Positions 1 through 6,361 of a stretch of DNA of 7,931 nucleotides are shown in pieces. Numbering within the stretch: the first letter of the stretch is position 1; every line of letters starts with the position of its first letter. The translations under genes and the position numbers were made by a program. The notes beneath the pieces were generated by a model that saw only the letters and a list, made by a program, of their open reading frames with translations, ran no database searches and was not told where the DNA came from. Location: assembly GCA_002343845.1 (NCBI GenBank), contig DDSQ01000044.1, positions 968 through 8,898 of the forward strand, read 5' to 3'. The stretch comes from Planctomycetes bacterium UBA2386 (GTDB taxonomy: Bacteria; Planctomycetota; UBA1135; UBA2386).

Positions 1-385
1 GCGCCGCGTCGTCGGCCGGCGCCGTCCGCGCGCTGCCACGTTCGACGCGGCCGTCGCCGAGTTCGATCGCGAAGTCGTACGCAGTGCCCGGCGCGAGTTG
101 CGCGAACGTGAACTCGTGCCGACGCCGCGCAAGTGCCGCTTCGTGTTGCGCGACGACGACGCCTTGCGCATCGAACAGCCGCGCCGTCGCCGGCGTCGGC
201 GCCGCCGCGATCACGCCCACTGTCACCGACTGCGGCGTCGCCGCGAGCACCAGTCCGCCGCTGGCCAGCGGCGGATCGTCGCCGACGTTCAGCCACAGGC
301 AGGCGAACCCGGCGAGCCACAACGTCCGACGAATCCAGCGACGGCGCACGCCCTGGTTGTAGCGACTGCCGTGCGCCGGCGACAC
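1..385 (-). CDS. Membrane-anchored protein with fibronectin-III-like domain, N-terminal part (possible purple-acid-phosphatase-type phosphoesterase)
   Basis: This open frame has no stop before the left edge, so only the first 128 codons are visible. Residues 14-20 are basic (RRRWIRR). Residues 21-33 are hydrophobic (TLWLAGFACLWLN), which fits a signal peptide or N-terminal anchor; no good lipobox surrounds Cys29. Residues 45-121 look like a fibronectin-III-like beta-sandwich: a TPQSVTVGV strand near 50, then a late LAPGTAYDF segment at 97-105. That late pattern is typical of Fn3 domains and of the N-terminal domain of purple-acid-phosphatase-like metallophosphoesterases. The catalytic domain, if there is one, would lie outside the window, so that function is inference. 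The gene starts 8 bases after the queF stop and is probably last or late in the operon. I chose the GTG at 385; a GTG at 349, just before the basic stretch, is an equally reasonable start. Confidence 0.6.
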   Translation of the reverse strand, partial: MSPAHGSRYNQGVRRRWIRRTLWLAGFACLWLNVGDDPPLASGGLVLAATPQSVTVGVIAAAPTPATARLFDAQGVVVAQHEAALARRRHEFTFAQLAPGTAYDFAIELGDGRVERGSARTAPADDAA

Positions 386-393
386 CCGGTCCG

Positions 394-762
394 TCAGCGC
401 TCGAACCGCACCGTCACGCGCGTCGTGATCCCGCCGCGCACGCGGAAGTCGCCGACGATCTCGAGCCGCCGCGGTTGCAGCAGCGTCGCCAGTTCGCCGC
501 CGATGTCGTTCGTGACCTTCTCGTGGAACGCGCCCACGTCGCGCCAGCTCCACAGGTAGAGCTTCAGGCTCTTGAGCTCGACGCACAGCCGGTCGGGCAC
601 GTAGCGAATGCGAATCTCCGCGAAGTCCGGCTGCCCGGTGCGTGGGCAGATGCACGTGAACTCCGGGCACGTGAACTCGATCTCGTAGTCACGTTCGGGG
701 CACGGGTTCGGGAACGTCTCGAGAACCGTGGAATCGCGCGGTTTCGGCGGCGGCAGCGGCAT
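394..762 (-). CDS. queF: NADPH-dependent 7-cyano-7-deazaguanine (preQ0) reductase, QueF
   Basis: QueF reduces the nitrile of preQ0 to the amine preQ1 with two NADPH, a cytosolic step of queuosine tRNA modification. The 122-residue product matches the short, unimodular (Bacillus-type) QueF. The signature [11 protein letters not shown] at 38-48 gives the nucleophile Cys39 and the general acid Asp46. The QueF motif [13 protein letters not shown] covers 62-74. His80-Glu81 match the substrate-binding pair of B. subtilis QueF, with the same spacing from the catalytic cysteine (41 residues to the His). The C-terminal FRVRGGITT at 106-114 is also typical. The frame stays open 50 codons upstream, but that part is low-complexity Arg/Ala and the family begins close to the ATG at 762. 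No strong ribosome site is visible. The gene lies 41 bases after a glycosyltransferase and 8 before the Fn3 gene. No other queuosine gene is in the window. Confidence 0.95.
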   Translation of the reverse strand: MPLPPPKPRDSTVLETFPNPCPERDYEIEFTCPEFTCICPRTGQPDFAEIRIRYVPDRLCVELKSLKLYLWSWRDVGAFHEKVTNDIGGELATLLQPRRLEIVGDFRVRGGITTRVTVRFER

Positions 763-803
763 CGCGGCAGCGAAGCACTTCGCCGCCGGGGCCGCAAGCC
801 GCG

Positions 804-1805
804 TCAGTCGTGGGGCACGCCGACGTCGACGGCGCGCGCCGCGGCCAGCGGGAATGCCATGCAGACCACGCCTCGTGCGTGGGTGCATCGCCGCAGCCGG
901 CACGGCGAACACGCCGGCGGCTCTGGATGCATGAGTGCCGTGACGCCAGCGGGAGCCGTGCGCGCCGGGTCCTGCGACCCGAAGACCACGCGGCTCTTCG
1001 CGCCGGCCGCAGCGAGCACGTGCGTGGCTCCCTGGTCCGGCCCGATCACCTCACCGCCGACGGCGCCGACCAACGCGCCGAGCGCGACCAGTCGGCGCAC
1101 CTCGCCCGCGCCATGGCGAAGGAACGGCACGCCGACGTGCGGCACGACATGCCGTTCGGCCGGCCCCAGCACCTGCACGGCCGCCCCGGGCGCCGTCGCG
1201 CAGGCCTCGGCCACCATCGCCGGCCGCAACGCTCGCGGATCGGCCGGATCGCTGACCACGACCACGGTGAACGGTCGCTCGCAGGCGATGCCGGCCGCTC
1301 GCAGCGCATCGCGTTCCGCAGCGATCTCGGCGGCCGTCGCCGCAAGCCGTGGGCGCAGGAACGGCGCATCGGGTGCGATCGAACGCACCAGTTCTCCGGC
1401 CGCGCGCGCCGGATGTGGCGACCCCGCGGCATCGATGGTCTGGCCCAACAGCCATCTGCTCGCCGGTTCCTGCCGCCAGCGAGCCGCCATGCCCAGGCAT
1501 CGCCGAGCACCCGCGAGACGCGCCACGAACGCACTCTTCCAGTTGCCCTGGAGATCGATCGCGAAGTCGAACGTCCGAGCCCGCAACGCCCGGCGCAACG
1601 CCACGATCGCGCGCAGCCCTCCCGCGCGGTCGAACTCGACGACGTCGGCGATGCCGGGCACGCCTCGCACCAGCGGCGCGAACGCCGCCTGGGTCACGAA
1701 CACCAACCGCCACTCCGGCCGCACGCGATGCAGCGCCGCGACGGCCCCGAGCGACTGCACCACGTCGCCCATCGCCGACAGGCGCACGAGCAGCACCGAC
1801 GTCAC
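804..1805 (-). CDS. Glycosyltransferase family 9 (ADP-heptose:LPS heptosyltransferase-like)
   Basis: The 333-residue product has the length and two-Rossmann-fold layout of GT9 (GT-B) enzymes, which transfer heptose or a related sugar from a nucleotide donor to lipopolysaccharide core at the cytoplasmic face. The N-terminal strand and loop [13 protein letters not shown] at 4-16 is the family hallmark. DLQGN at 84-88 is the second typical site. GPDQGATH at 255-262 is the donor-binding loop, with Gln258 where most members have Thr in [16 protein letters not shown] at 275-287 follows as expected. A C-terminal cysteine set (299, 302, 307, 315) is of the kind seen in many heptosyltransferase-like proteins. 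I chose the GTG at 1805 because a GGGGA ribosome site lies 6 bases before it and it begins the first beta strand; the open frame before it is low-complexity. It follows the family 39 gene by only 2 bases, suggesting coupling. The exact sugar is unknown. Confidence 0.88.
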   Translation of the reverse strand: MTSVLLVRLSAMGDVVQSLGAVAALHRVRPEWRLVFVTQAAFAPLVRGVPGIADVVEFDRAGGLRAIVALRRALRARTFDFAIDLQGNWKSAFVARLAGARRCLGMAARWRQEPASRWLLGQTIDAAGSPHPARAAGELVRSIAPDAPFLRPRLAATAAEIAAERDALRAAGIACERPFTVVVVSDPADPRALRPAMVAEACATAPGAAVQVLGPAERHVVPHVGVPFLRHGAGEVRRLVALGALVGAVGGEVIGPDQGATHVLAAAGAKSRVVFGSQDPARTAPAGVTALMHPEPPACSPCRLRRCTHARGVVCMAFPLAAARAVDVGVPHD

Positions 1806-1807
1806 GT

Positions 1808-3358
1808 TCAGTCCCCGGTACGTTCGCGCAGCGCGAACGACTTGAAGGGCAGGTCGATCACCACCCGCAGCGCGTAGTTGGGCGGGATCCGCAGGTCCTT
1901 GTCGATTTCGTGCAGGATCCACCGACCCGACCAGGGTGCCGTGGCCGACTCGTTGCCGGGCAGGCGCCATCCCGTCGCCATCAGCAGCCCCGAGTCGAAA
2001 TGGCCGATGGTCCGGGCGTCGGCCGGATCGAACCCGACTGCCTGCGCTTCTGCCCGCAGCACGCTCGCTGCATGCTCACGAGACCGCGACCCATCGGCGA
2101 ACGAGCGCGACCGGTCGAGCCCGATGGTCCATGCGCCGACAACGGGCAGCACGAGGGCGAACGCCACCACTCGGGCCGGCGTGCGCGCCGCGAACGCGCC
2201 GACCGAGGCCACCGCGGCGAGTCCGAGAGCCGCCGTCCCGAGCGACGGCACGAATGGCAGGACCAGCAACGCGACCGCGCCAGCGAAGCCGATACCATGG
2301 CACAGGCGGCGCGCCAGCGGTGGCAGCGGCCCCCGCCACGCCGCGAAGTGCGCCACCGCCGGGGCGACGGCGAAGGTGAACAGCAGCACGTTCGGCAGCA
2401 GGTAGCGAGTCGAGCGCCCCGGAAACACCGACAGCACCATGATGGCGACGACCGCAGCGCCGCTGCACATTCGCAGCACCAGGTCGTCGGCGGCCATGCG
2501 CGCATCACGCGCACCACGCCACTCCCACAGGCACCAGAACACGAACGGCACCTGCACCACGACGGCGCGCACCCAGAATCCGGGCAACTCCAGCAGGTGT
2601 CGCCACTCGTACTCCCAGAGCCGCCCCACCGACTCGTCGCCGGCTACGGCGAGCATCGCCACCGGGGCGACCCGGAGCAGCCACAGGGGCACGTAGTACG
2701 CCGCCACCACCGCGAGCAGTGGAAGCAGATGCCAGACCGCGAACCGCCCACGACGGTGACGCCACCACACCAGGTAGGCGCCGATCGCGAACACGAAGAA
2801 CGGCGGCCCTTTCTGCAGCAGGGCCAGGCCCGCGAGCACTCCCGACGCGCCGACGAACCACGGTCGGTCGCGCGCGACCCCGACCGCCAGGCACCACAGC
2901 GACGAGCCGACGAGCGTCGCGAACAGCGGATCGATCTCCGCCGCGGGCCAGCTGAACAGCACCAGCGGTGACGTGGCGACGCCGAGCGCGCCGATCCACC
3001 CCGTGCGACCGCCGAACCACCGGCGCAGCAATTCGCCGGCGAGGAACGCTGCCGCGAATGCCGCAAGCACCGACGGCAGGCGCCACGCGACAGGGTTCGC
3101 TCCGAACACGCGCTCGCTCGCGGCCAGCAACCAGTAGTGCAACGGCGGCTTTGCGTAGGTCGGCTCGCCGCCGAGTCTCGGCACCAGCCAGTCGCCGCTG
3201 CGCGCCATTTCCTGCGCGATCTGCACGCGCCGGGACTCGGTGCCGTCGAGTTCGGCCTGGCTCCACTGCGGCCAGCAGGCGAACAACGTCAACGCCAGCA
3301 GGACCAACGCGCGCAGGAACACGGCGGAGAACCTAGCGGGCCGCGTGCCGGCTGGCAC
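1808..3358 (-). CDS. Family 39 / ArnT-like membrane glycosyltransferase
   Basis: The 516-residue product is polytopic, with hydrophobic segments from about residue 13 to 410 and a soluble C-terminal tail of about 100 residues. Such GT-C enzymes (PMT/ArnT type) take a sugar from a polyprenyl-phosphate carrier and add it to lipid A, protein or glycan on the outer side of the inner membrane. The first outside loop carries LDGTESRRVQIAQEM at 37-51, where Glu41 and Arg43/44 stand in the place of the usual DExR acidic motif. It continues with SGDWLVPRL and KPPLHYW at 70-76, all family hallmarks. QKGPP at 182-186 and PGRSTRYLLP at 313-322 match later conserved loops. It follows the LAB_N gene by 6 bases. 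Translation from the GTG at 3358 is assumed. A GTG at 3322, with AGG about 9 bases before it and the first membrane helix directly after it, is a good alternative. Donor and acceptor are not determined. Confidence 0.88.
   Translation of the reverse strand: MPAGTRPARFSAVFLRALVLLALTLFACWPQWSQAELDGTESRRVQIAQEMARSGDWLVPRLGGEPTYAKPPLHYWLLAASERVFGANPVAWRLPSVLAAFAAAFLAGELLRRWFGGRTGWIGALGVATSPLVLFSWPAAEIDPLFATLVGSSLWCLAVGVARDRPWFVGASGVLAGLALLQKGPPFFVFAIGAYLVWWRHRRGRFAVWHLLPLLAVVAAYYVPLWLLRVAPVAMLAVAGDESVGRLWEYEWRHLLELPGFWVRAVVVQVPFVFWCLWEWRGARDARMAADDLVLRMCSGAAVVAIMVLSVFPGRSTRYLLPNVLLFTFAVAPAVAHFAAWRGPLPPLARRLCHGIGFAGAVALLVLPFVPSLGTAALGLAAVASVGAFAARTPARVVAFALVLPVVGAWTIGLDRSRSFADGSRSREHAASVLRAEAQAVGFDPADARTIGHFDSGLLMATGWRLPGNESATAPWSGRWILHEIDKDLRIPPNYALRVVIDLPFKSFALRERTGD
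1812..1816 (-). promoter_or_regulatory. Ribosome binding site of the family 9 glycosyltransferase
   Basis: GGGGA on the minus strand lies 6 bases before the GTG at 1805, inside the last codons of the family 39 gene. It is the reason for choosing that GTG over open upstream frame. Confidence 0.55.
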
Positions 3359-3364
3359 GCGCCG

Positions 3365-3676
3365 TCACGGCGACGCCGGCGGCAGCGCGCGCGCCTTGTG
3401 GATCAGCCACAGGTTGCGTGCGTAGATCGGCGGGCCGCCGATGTTCGCCATGATGAACGGCCCCTCGAGCTTGTAGATCGCATAGGCGAGGGTCAGCAGC
3501 GCGCCGATCAGGCTGAGCCACCAGAACAGGACGGGGACGACGCTCCGCCGATGACGCTCGCTCGCCAGCCACTGCACGTAGAACCGCGAACCGAACACGA
3601 TCTGGCCGCCGTAGCCGACGGCGTGCCAGTACCAAGGCGTCGCCGAGGCGACGACTTCCATGCCTTCTGCGAGCAT
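3365..3676 (-). CDS. Stand-alone lipid-A-disaccharide-synthase N-terminal (LAB_N) domain membrane protein
   Basis: The 103-residue product consists almost entirely of the LAB_N domain. The pattern is GYGGQIVFGSRFYVQWLASE (21-40), then RRSVVPVLFWWLSLIGALL (43-61), then IYARNLWLIHK (84-94). Three hydrophobic segments are visible, at roughly 15-37, 46-68 and 73-92. The domain was named from the N-terminus of some LpxB proteins but is common as a small separate protein beside GT2 and GT39 genes. Its exact role is not established; a membrane partner or flippase-like role for polyprenyl-phosphate sugars is often suspected. It is not a lipid-A-disaccharide synthase itself, since the whole catalytic domain is absent. 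The ATG at 3676 overlaps the stop of the GT2 gene by one base (TGATG), and a GGGGG ribosome site lies 7 bases before it, so it should be translationally coupled. The ATG at 3661 is a weaker alternative start. Confidence 0.88.
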   Translation of the reverse strand: MLAEGMEVVASATPWYWHAVGYGGQIVFGSRFYVQWLASERHRRSVVPVLFWWLSLIGALLTLAYAIYKLEGPFIMANIGGPPIYARNLWLIHKARALPPASP

Positions 3677-4500
3677 CAGAATTCCCCCGCGATGCGATGG
3701 CGCAACATGCGAGCGCGAAGCCAACGCATCGCGAAGCAGTCGCGCAGACCCTTCCAGACGCGGTTGCCCACGCCGTACTTCGCGCGGCCGGCAGCCCGCG
3801 GGCGGTGGTTCACGTCGACCTCGCGCACCGAGCCGCCCTGCCAGCGCACCAGCGTCGCCATGAAGCGGTGCATGCCCGCGAACCGCGGCGCCCGCAGCCA
3901 GAACTCGCGACGGATCGCCTTGATGCCGCACGCGGCGTCGACGACGCGATCCCCGGTCAGCCAGTTGCGCACGGCGTTGCCGATGCGCGACGACAGCCGG
4001 CGGACGAACGTGTCCTGGCGCCGCCGCCGCACTCCGAACACCGCGTCGCATTGCCCGGCCAGCAGTTCATCGACCATCGCCGGCAGATCGCGCGGATCGT
4101 TCTGCAGGTCGCCGTCCATCGTCGCCACGACCGCAGCGCGGGCGACTTCGACGCCCGCCATCACGGCCGCGCTCTGGCCGCTGTTCTGCTGCAACACGAC
4201 GATGCGCAGCCACTCGGCGTGTCGCTCCGCCTTCCACGCCCGCATGCGCGCGAGGCTCTCGTCGCGACTGCCGTCGTCGACGAGCAAGGCCTCGAACGGA
4301 CCGTGCGGCGCCAGCACGGCCTCGATCTCGGCGAGCAGCGCGTGCACGTTCTCCTGTTCGTCGTGGATCGGCACGACCAACGAGAATCGGAGCCCGACCG
4401 CGCCCGCCGCCGCGCCGCCAGGACGCGTCGCCACGCCTTCCTCGGCGTGGTGGTCAAGTCTGCTGCCGCTGGCGAGCCGATGGAGGATGTCCTGGTTCAT
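3676..4500 (-). CDS. Family 2 glycosyltransferase, dolichol/undecaprenyl-phosphate sugar synthase type (DPM1/ArnC-like)
   Basis: The 274-residue product is a GT-A fold enzyme that, by family, moves a sugar from a nucleotide donor onto polyprenyl phosphate at the cytoplasmic face. Visible motifs are VVPIHDEQEN at 42-51 (first strand), DDGS at 75-78, QNSGQSAAVMAG at 105-116, and DGDLQNDP at 129-136, the DxD-type metal and nucleotide site. HRPRAAGRAKYG at 232-243 corresponds to the HxPRxxGxSKY loop of DPM synthases. No C-terminal membrane helices follow, so this is the short, membrane-associated form rather than the ArnC form with two helices. It is the first gene of the minus-strand operon and feeds naturally into the LAB_N and GT39 genes. 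The ATG at 4500 has a weak ribosome site. A GTG at 4434, preceded by GAGGAAGG, is a serious alternative because residues 1-37 carry no recognisable fold. The sugar is unknown. Confidence 0.9.
   Translation of the reverse strand: MNQDILHRLASGSRLDHHAEEGVATRPGGAAAGAVGLRFSLVVPIHDEQENVHALLAEIEAVLAPHGPFEALLVDDGSRDESLARMRAWKAERHAEWLRIVVLQQNSGQSAAVMAGVEVARAAVVATMDGDLQNDPRDLPAMVDELLAGQCDAVFGVRRRRQDTFVRRLSSRIGNAVRNWLTGDRVVDAACGIKAIRREFWLRAPRFAGMHRFMATLVRWQGGSVREVDVNHRPRAAGRAKYGVGNRVWKGLRDCFAMRWLRARMLRHRIAGEF
3684..3688 (-). promoter_or_regulatory. Ribosome binding site of the LAB_N gene
   Basis: GGGGG followed by AA on the minus strand lies 7 bases before the ATG at 3676, within the end of the GT2 gene. 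With the TGATG overlap it supports coupled translation and the ATG at 3676 over the one at 3661. Confidence 0.55.
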
Positions 4501-4594
4501 GCCGTGCTGGGCGGCAGACTACCGGCCGCCCAAACGCGACGGAACGACAGCGCTGGCTTGCCTTGGCACCCGACCACCGAATGATCCGAACCGC
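4501..4594. promoter_or_regulatory. Divergent intergenic region between the GT2 operon and the UbiA gene
   Basis: The 94 bases separate two outward-facing genes, so promoters for both should lie here or in the gene starts. For the minus strand a weak TTCCGT / 17 bases / TAGTCT pair can be read, with TAGTCT in the loop of the inverted repeat at 4508-4532. For the plus strand no convincing pair is seen. Promoter presence is inferred from gene orientation; the boxes are not reliable. Confidence 0.45.
4508..4532. repeat. Perfect 8-base inverted repeat just upstream of the GT2 start
   Basis: TGGGCGGC at 4508-4515 and GCCGCCCA at 4525-4532 are exact inverted copies around a 9-base loop. The inner edge is 7 bases from the GT2 ATG. 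It could be an operator half-site pair or, if transcribed, a hairpin over the ribosome site. Chance is not excluded in DNA this rich in G and C. Confidence 0.5.
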
Positions 4595-5497
4595 ATGATG
4601 CCGCCGTTCCTCGAAGCGATGCGCCCCCATCAGTGGGTCAAGAACCTGCTCGTGCTGGCGCCACTGGCCTTCACGCCGAAGGGGCTCATCTACGAGACGA
4701 GCGCGTGGATCTCGGTGTCGCTGGCGTTCGCCGTGTTCTGCCTGGCCGCGAGTTCGATCTACTTGCTGAACGACATCGTCGACCGCGAGGACGATGCGAG
4801 GCACCCCAAGAAGCGACTCCGCCCGATCGCCGCCGGTCGCCTGCCGGTCGGCGCCGCGAAGGTGCAGCTCGTGCTGCAGGTCGCGGCGACGTTCGGGCTC
4901 GCGGCGCTGGTGCCGGGCACCGACCTGCTGCCGTTCGTCGCGTGGCCGACCGCGTACCTGGTGCTGAACCTCCTCTACTCCTTCTGGCTGAAGCGCATGG
5001 TCGTCGTCGACTGCATGTGCATCGCGCTCGGCTTCCAGCTGCGCGTGCAGGCCGGCGCTGCGGCGATCGACGTGCGTGCCTCGCATTGGCTGTTGCTGTG
5101 CACGTTCTTCTTCGCGTTGTTCCTGGCGTTCTGCAAACGCTACGAAGAACTCGCCCGTCAGGCCGAAGCGAGCGGGCGCACGCGCGCGACGATGGAGGAC
5201 TACACGGCGTCGTTCCTGAACATGATGATCGGCCCACTCGCGGCGCTGAGCATCCTGACCTACGCGCTCTACACGGTGAGTCCCGAGACCGTGCAGACGC
5301 ACGGCGACGACCGGCTGATGTTCACGGTGCCGTTCGTGACCTACGGGGTGTTCCGCTACCTCTTCCTGGTCTACCGGCGAAGCGAAGGCGGCGACCCGGC
5401 TCGACTGCTGTTCCGCGACGTGCCGTTGCTGGTTTCGGGCGTCGGCTACGCGATCGCCGTGATGGTGCTGCTGGGCAAGTTCGGCAAGATCGTCTGA
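4595..5497 (+). CDS. UbiA-family prenyltransferase, probable decaprenyl-phosphate phosphoribosyltransferase (DPPR synthase-like)
   Basis: The 300-residue polytopic product carries the UbiA first motif NDIVDREDD at 59-67 (NDxxDxxxD). It continues directly as HPKKRLRPIAAG (70-81), the form typical of phosphoribosyl-diphosphate:polyprenyl-phosphate phosphoribosyltransferases such as mycobacterial Rv3806c rather than quinone or heme UbiA enzymes. The second half agrees: VVDCMCIALGFQLR at 137-150, FFALFLAFCKRYEEL at 172-186, and TVPFVTYGVFRYLFLVY at 244-260. By family it makes polyprenyl-phosphoryl-5-phosphoribose in the membrane, in mycobacteria the precursor of the arabinose donor. The reaction is inferred here, not proved. 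It stands alone on the plus strand, divergent from the GT2 operon (94 bases) and convergent with the lipoprotein gene (6 bases). Starts at 4595 and 4598 are adjacent ATGs; 4619 is also possible. No clear ribosome site is seen. The frame stays open far upstream, but that part is antisense to real genes. Confidence 0.88.
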   Translation: MMPPFLEAMRPHQWVKNLLVLAPLAFTPKGLIYETSAWISVSLAFAVFCLAASSIYLLNDIVDREDDARHPKKRLRPIAAGRLPVGAAKVQLVLQVAATFGLAALVPGTDLLPFVAWPTAYLVLNLLYSFWLKRMVVVDCMCIALGFQLRVQAGAAAIDVRASHWLLLCTFFFALFLAFCKRYEELARQAEASGRTRATMEDYTASFLNMMIGPLAALSILTYALYTVSPETVQTHGDDRLMFTVPFVTYGVFRYLFLVYRRSEGGDPARLLFRDVPLLVSGVGYAIAVMVLLGKFGKIV

Positions 5498-5503
5498 CCA
5501 CCC

Positions 5504-6361
5504 TCACGGCATCGGCACGACCACGATGCGGCCGGGCCCGTCGGCGCCTTCGCTGGCGACGAGCAAGCGTCCGTCCGGCAGCAGCGCCAAGCCTTCGGCC
5601 TGCGGCAGGACGTCCCGATCGATCAGGCTCACCGCGAGCAGCCGCCCAGCGGCATCCAGCCGCGCGATCGCCCCGTCCCGCGCGATCAGCACTAGGAACT
5701 CGCCGCGGGCCGGCAACGCCAGCAGTTCGCTGGCGACGAACGTGAAGTCGACGCGGACCTTGCCGCGCTCCGTCGTGCGCGTCGGCAGCGCGATGCCGCG
5801 CGCCTCTGCCTCGTCGATCAGGCTGCGCCGGCTCAGCACGAGCACCGGCTCCTCGCGCACTTCGAGAGTCGCCACGTCGATCGCGTAGATCGTGCGTTTG
5901 TCGCGCGCCTGCTTGTCGTCGGCGAGTCCTTGCTTGGGCATCGCCAGCAGGCAGCCGCGGACCTCGTCGTGGCAGAGCGACTCCCATTCGCGCGGTCCGG
6001 CCGGCAGCATGGTCGAGGCGACGATGCGGTAGCCGTCGCCCTGCGACGCGACGCGGCCGACGTAGCCGTCGCTGCGCAGCACGAAGAAGTCGGCGCCGAC
6101 GCGCGCGACGCCCTCCCAGTCGGCGGCTTCGCCGAACGGCTGCGCGCGAACGGGCCGTTCGCCTTGGAGATCGACGAAGAACAGCGCCCCCACTTCGTCC
6201 TGAACGCACACGACGGTGCGGGCATCGACGACGCACAGCCCCGACACCTCACGCAACACCGACGGCAGCTCCAGCACGCCATCGCTCAGGTCGTCGGCCG
6301 GCGGCGTGCTGCACGCGGCCGCTGCCAGCAACATCGCCAGCGCGCGCCGCGAACGGTTCAT
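5504..6361 (-). CDS. Predicted lipoprotein, SdiA-regulated / phytase-esterase-like beta-propeller family
   Basis: The 285-residue product starts with a basic N-terminus and a short hydrophobic stretch ending in LLAAAAC at 11-17. This fits a lipoprotein signal with Cys17 lipidated, although the -3 residue is Ala rather than Leu. The rest is a repeat-like beta structure with features of the SdiA-regulated and esterase-like-phytase families: LREVSGL (36-42), DEVGALFFVDLQG (55-67), DWEGVA (81-86), WESLC (126-130), and QAEGLALLPDGRLLVASEG (254-272). The acidic EG/DWEG sites recur as in propeller proteins that bind calcium. No enzyme activity can be assigned, and phytase or esterase names for this group are mostly unsupported. 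Its ATG overlaps the stop of the GT87 gene as ATGA, so the two are probably made together. It ends 6 bases from the UbiA stop, facing it. A long open extension upstream is a shadow of the GT87 gene. Confidence 0.72.
   Translation of the reverse strand: MNRSRRALAMLLAAAACSTPPADDLSDGVLELPSVLREVSGLCVVDARTVVCVQDEVGALFFVDLQGERPVRAQPFGEAADWEGVARVGADFFVLRSDGYVGRVASQGDGYRIVASTMLPAGPREWESLCHDEVRGCLLAMPKQGLADDKQARDKRTIYAIDVATLEVREEPVLVLSRRSLIDEAEARGIALPTRTTERGKVRVDFTFVASELLALPARGEFLVLIARDGAIARLDAAGRLLAVSLIDRDVLPQAEGLALLPDGRLLVASEGADGPGRIVVVPMP

Noticed and set aside
763..803. preQ1 riboswitch or attenuator before queF
   Set aside because: GCGAAG-CA-CTTCGC (770-783) can form only a tiny stem, the gap is 41 bases, and the A-rich tail needed for a preQ1 pseudoknot is absent. 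No U-run follows for a terminator.
133..1845. A 570-codon plus-strand open frame across queF and the GT9 gene, and similar long plus frames at 810-1877 and 1349-2971
   Set aside because: The translations are Arg/Ala/Pro/Ser/Thr-rich low-complexity without any domain, and they are antisense to genes with clear catalytic motifs. Long antisense frames are expected at this GC content.
3365..3676. Lipid-A-disaccharide synthase (LpxB)
   Set aside because: Only the small membrane LAB_N domain is present; the glycosyltransferase domain of LpxB is missing.
3137..4594. In-frame extension of about 486 codons upstream of the UbiA gene, suggesting a fusion protein
   Set aside because: This part is antisense to the LAB_N and GT2 genes and lacks any fold-like pattern. 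The UbiA family starts at the ATG near 4595.
5490..5530. Bidirectional terminator between the convergent UbiA and lipoprotein genes
   Set aside because: Only 6 bases separate the stops and no stem followed by a T-run is visible on either strand.
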